Source: Balneola sp. MJW-20 (GTDB lineage Bacteria; Bacteroidota; Rhodothermia; Balneolales; Balneolaceae). From it: a DNA stretch of 64,000 bases. The notes beneath the pieces are model-generated. The model was not told the DNA's origin and made no database searches. It saw only the letters and a program-made list of their open reading frames with translations. A program made the translations under genes and the position numbers. Shown one piece after another: positions 63,134 to 64,000 of this stretch. Location of the stretch: assembly GCF_040811775.1 (NCBI RefSeq), contig NZ_JBFNXW010000001.1:992001-1056000 (forward strand). Direction: 5' to 3'. Numbering within the stretch: position 1 is the stretch's first letter; each line of letters opens with the position of its first letter.

Positions 63134-64000
63134 ATGAAAGAATTATTATCAATTGAGCTTCTCACTAAAACGTTTGATGACTTATCTGTTGGGGTAGGCA
63201 TATTTCAAGTTCAAGATTTGAATGATATAGAAAGTATCCGGTATGTATACATGAACAAAGTCATTTTGCATGAAATGAGAAAAACACGAGAGGAGGTTTT
63301 TGGAAATAGAATTATCGAAGTAGCCCCAGAAGCATATGAACATGAAGGAGGCTTAGCAGTTATTGAAGCCTATAGAAAAGTAGCTGAAGATGGTAAAAGC
63401 ATTAATCTGGGATTAGTTGAGTATTCGAATCATCTGGTATCAGGAACCTATGAGTGCTCAGCTCACCATATTATAGATAATTTTGTATATGTAATGCTTA
63501 GAAACGTTACGGAGTTAGAGCAGAAAAAAAATGAACTAGAGCAAAAAATTAAAGAACTGAATCAGTATACATCTATCGTTTCTCACGACTTAAAAGAACC
63601 TCTTAATAGCATTTCTAGTGCCATACAGTTACTAGAATTTGAATACGAAGGAAAATTAGATGAGGAAATAAGTAACTTTCTAAGCTATATCTCAGATTCA
63701 ACAGACAGAATGAGAAATCTAATCAATGAATTGTTGGATTATAGTACCCTTGGAAAAGGAAAAGAAATGGTTACAGTTGATTGCTATGAATTAGTCGAAA
63801 TTATTAAGGAAGACTTAAAGGCCAAAATTAAAGAAACTAAAGCCGACATTTATATTGATCCTCTACCCACAGTTAATGGATATAAAACTGAGCTTCGGCT
63901 ACTATTTCAGAATCTAATCAGCAATGGAATGAAATTCAGTAAGCCAGGAATTCAACCAGTAATTAAAATATCTGCAAAAAAAGATACTAATTGGGTTTTT
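63134..64000 (+). CDS. PAS-domain sensor histidine kinase, 3' part cut by window edge
   Basis: From the ATG at 63134 the frame is open for 289 codons to the right edge. It begins with a PAS-like domain (DDLSVGVGIFQVQDLND, YECSAHHIIDNFVYVMLRNVTELEQ), then a coiled-coil linker and the HisKA box YTSIVSHDLKEPLNSI with the phospho-accepting His. The start of the ATPase domain shows the N-box LFQNLISNGMKFSKPG. There is no signal peptide or membrane helix, so it is a cytoplasmic kinase. The stretch from about 62.9 kb onwards is visibly richer in A and T than its neighbours. The partner response regulator is not in the window. Confidence 0.85.
   Translation, partial: MKELLSIELLTKTFDDLSVGVGIFQVQDLNDIESIRYVYMNKVILHEMRKTREEVFGNRIIEVAPEAYEHEGGLAVIEAYRKVAEDGKSINLGLVEYSNHLVSGTYECSAHHIIDNFVYVMLRNVTELEQKKNELEQKIKELNQYTSIVSHDLKEPLNSISSAIQLLEFEYEGKLDEEISNFLSYISDSTDRMRNLINELLDYSTLGKGKEMVTVDCYELVEIIKEDLKAKIKETKADIYIDPLPTVNGYKTELRLLFQNLISNGMKFSKPGIQPVIKISAKKDTNWVF

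Noticed and set aside
1..64000. CRISPR arrays, tRNA or rRNA genes, insertion sequences, integrase or prophage genes
   Set aside because: No regular repeat-spacer series, no tRNA-like T-loop/acceptor pattern and no transposase or integrase motif was found on either strand by reading.

Overview
The window looks like a chromosomal segment of a marine or halophilic member of the Bacteroidota/Balneolota (FCB) group, most like Balneolaceae. Evidence: several secreted proteins end in a type IX secretion (T9SS) sorting domain with the NYPNPFNPTT signature; there is a TonB receptor with a carboxypeptidase-regulatory-like N-terminus, a PorV/PorQ-family protein, a clade II nitrous oxide reductase cluster, and many SpII lipoproteins. 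Species identity cannot be settled by reading. No tRNA, rRNA, insertion sequence, prophage or CRISPR array was seen. The window cuts a CocE/S15-type peptidase at its left edge and a PAS histidine kinase at its right edge.

Region 1 (1-4.1 kb) is housekeeping: a secreted alpha/beta-hydrolase peptidase, a PfkB-family sugar-phosphate kinase, a nucleoside deaminase and an aldo/keto reductase. Region 2 (4.3-28.3 kb) is a beta-glucan (probably laminarin) utilisation locus: a GH16 lipoprotein, a divergent five-gene operon (carbohydrate-binding T9SS protein, TonB receptor, 1122-residue secreted protein, PorV-like barrel, parvulin-type isomerase lipoprotein), a LacI regulator, two GH5 enzymes (one with CBM6), a GH3 beta-glucosidase, an arylsulfotransferase-like lipoprotein, an SGNH-TPR membrane protein and a T9SS-sorted PQQ-type sugar dehydrogenase. 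No SusD homologue is present. Two further GH16 lipoproteins lie at 47.7-49.6 kb.

Region 3 (28.4-32.4 kb) holds genes of unknown function, including a conserved-looking 606-residue protein with FMN/TIM-barrel-like glycine motifs and a cysteine-rich segment. Region 4 (32.5-39.8 kb) is a nos operon for N2O respiration (cytochrome c, fasciclin protein, nosZ, membrane protein, nosL, nosD, nosF, nosY) read away from an Rrf2/NsrR-like regulator. Region 5 (39.9-46.3 kb) is fermentative: pflA, pflB, an oxalate/formate-family transporter and a PPi-type phosphofructokinase, with a near-identical 129-bp copy of the kinase gene's 3' end stranded after pflA. Region 6 (46.4-57.9 kb) has an SQR-like flavoprotein, the GH16 pair, the divergent tdh/kbl threonine-degradation pair, and a phosphate operon pstSCAB-phoU with a phosphate-selective-type porin. 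Region 7 (58.1-64 kb) has a membrane AraC regulator, a DJ-1/PfpI-TPR protein, an exported protein of unknown function, a two-lobed aspartyl-protease-like protein, a second gene-3'-end duplication and the kinase fragment.

The regulatory DNA is informative. A perfect LacI-type palindrome upstream of pflB nearly matches a site in the glucan-operon promoter, suggesting one regulator links polysaccharide uptake to fermentation. Upstream of pstS there are TGTTAA-like repeats on an 11-bp period; next to the AraC gene, two 17-bp direct repeats on a 21-bp period; and palindromes between tdh/kbl and between nos and its regulator.
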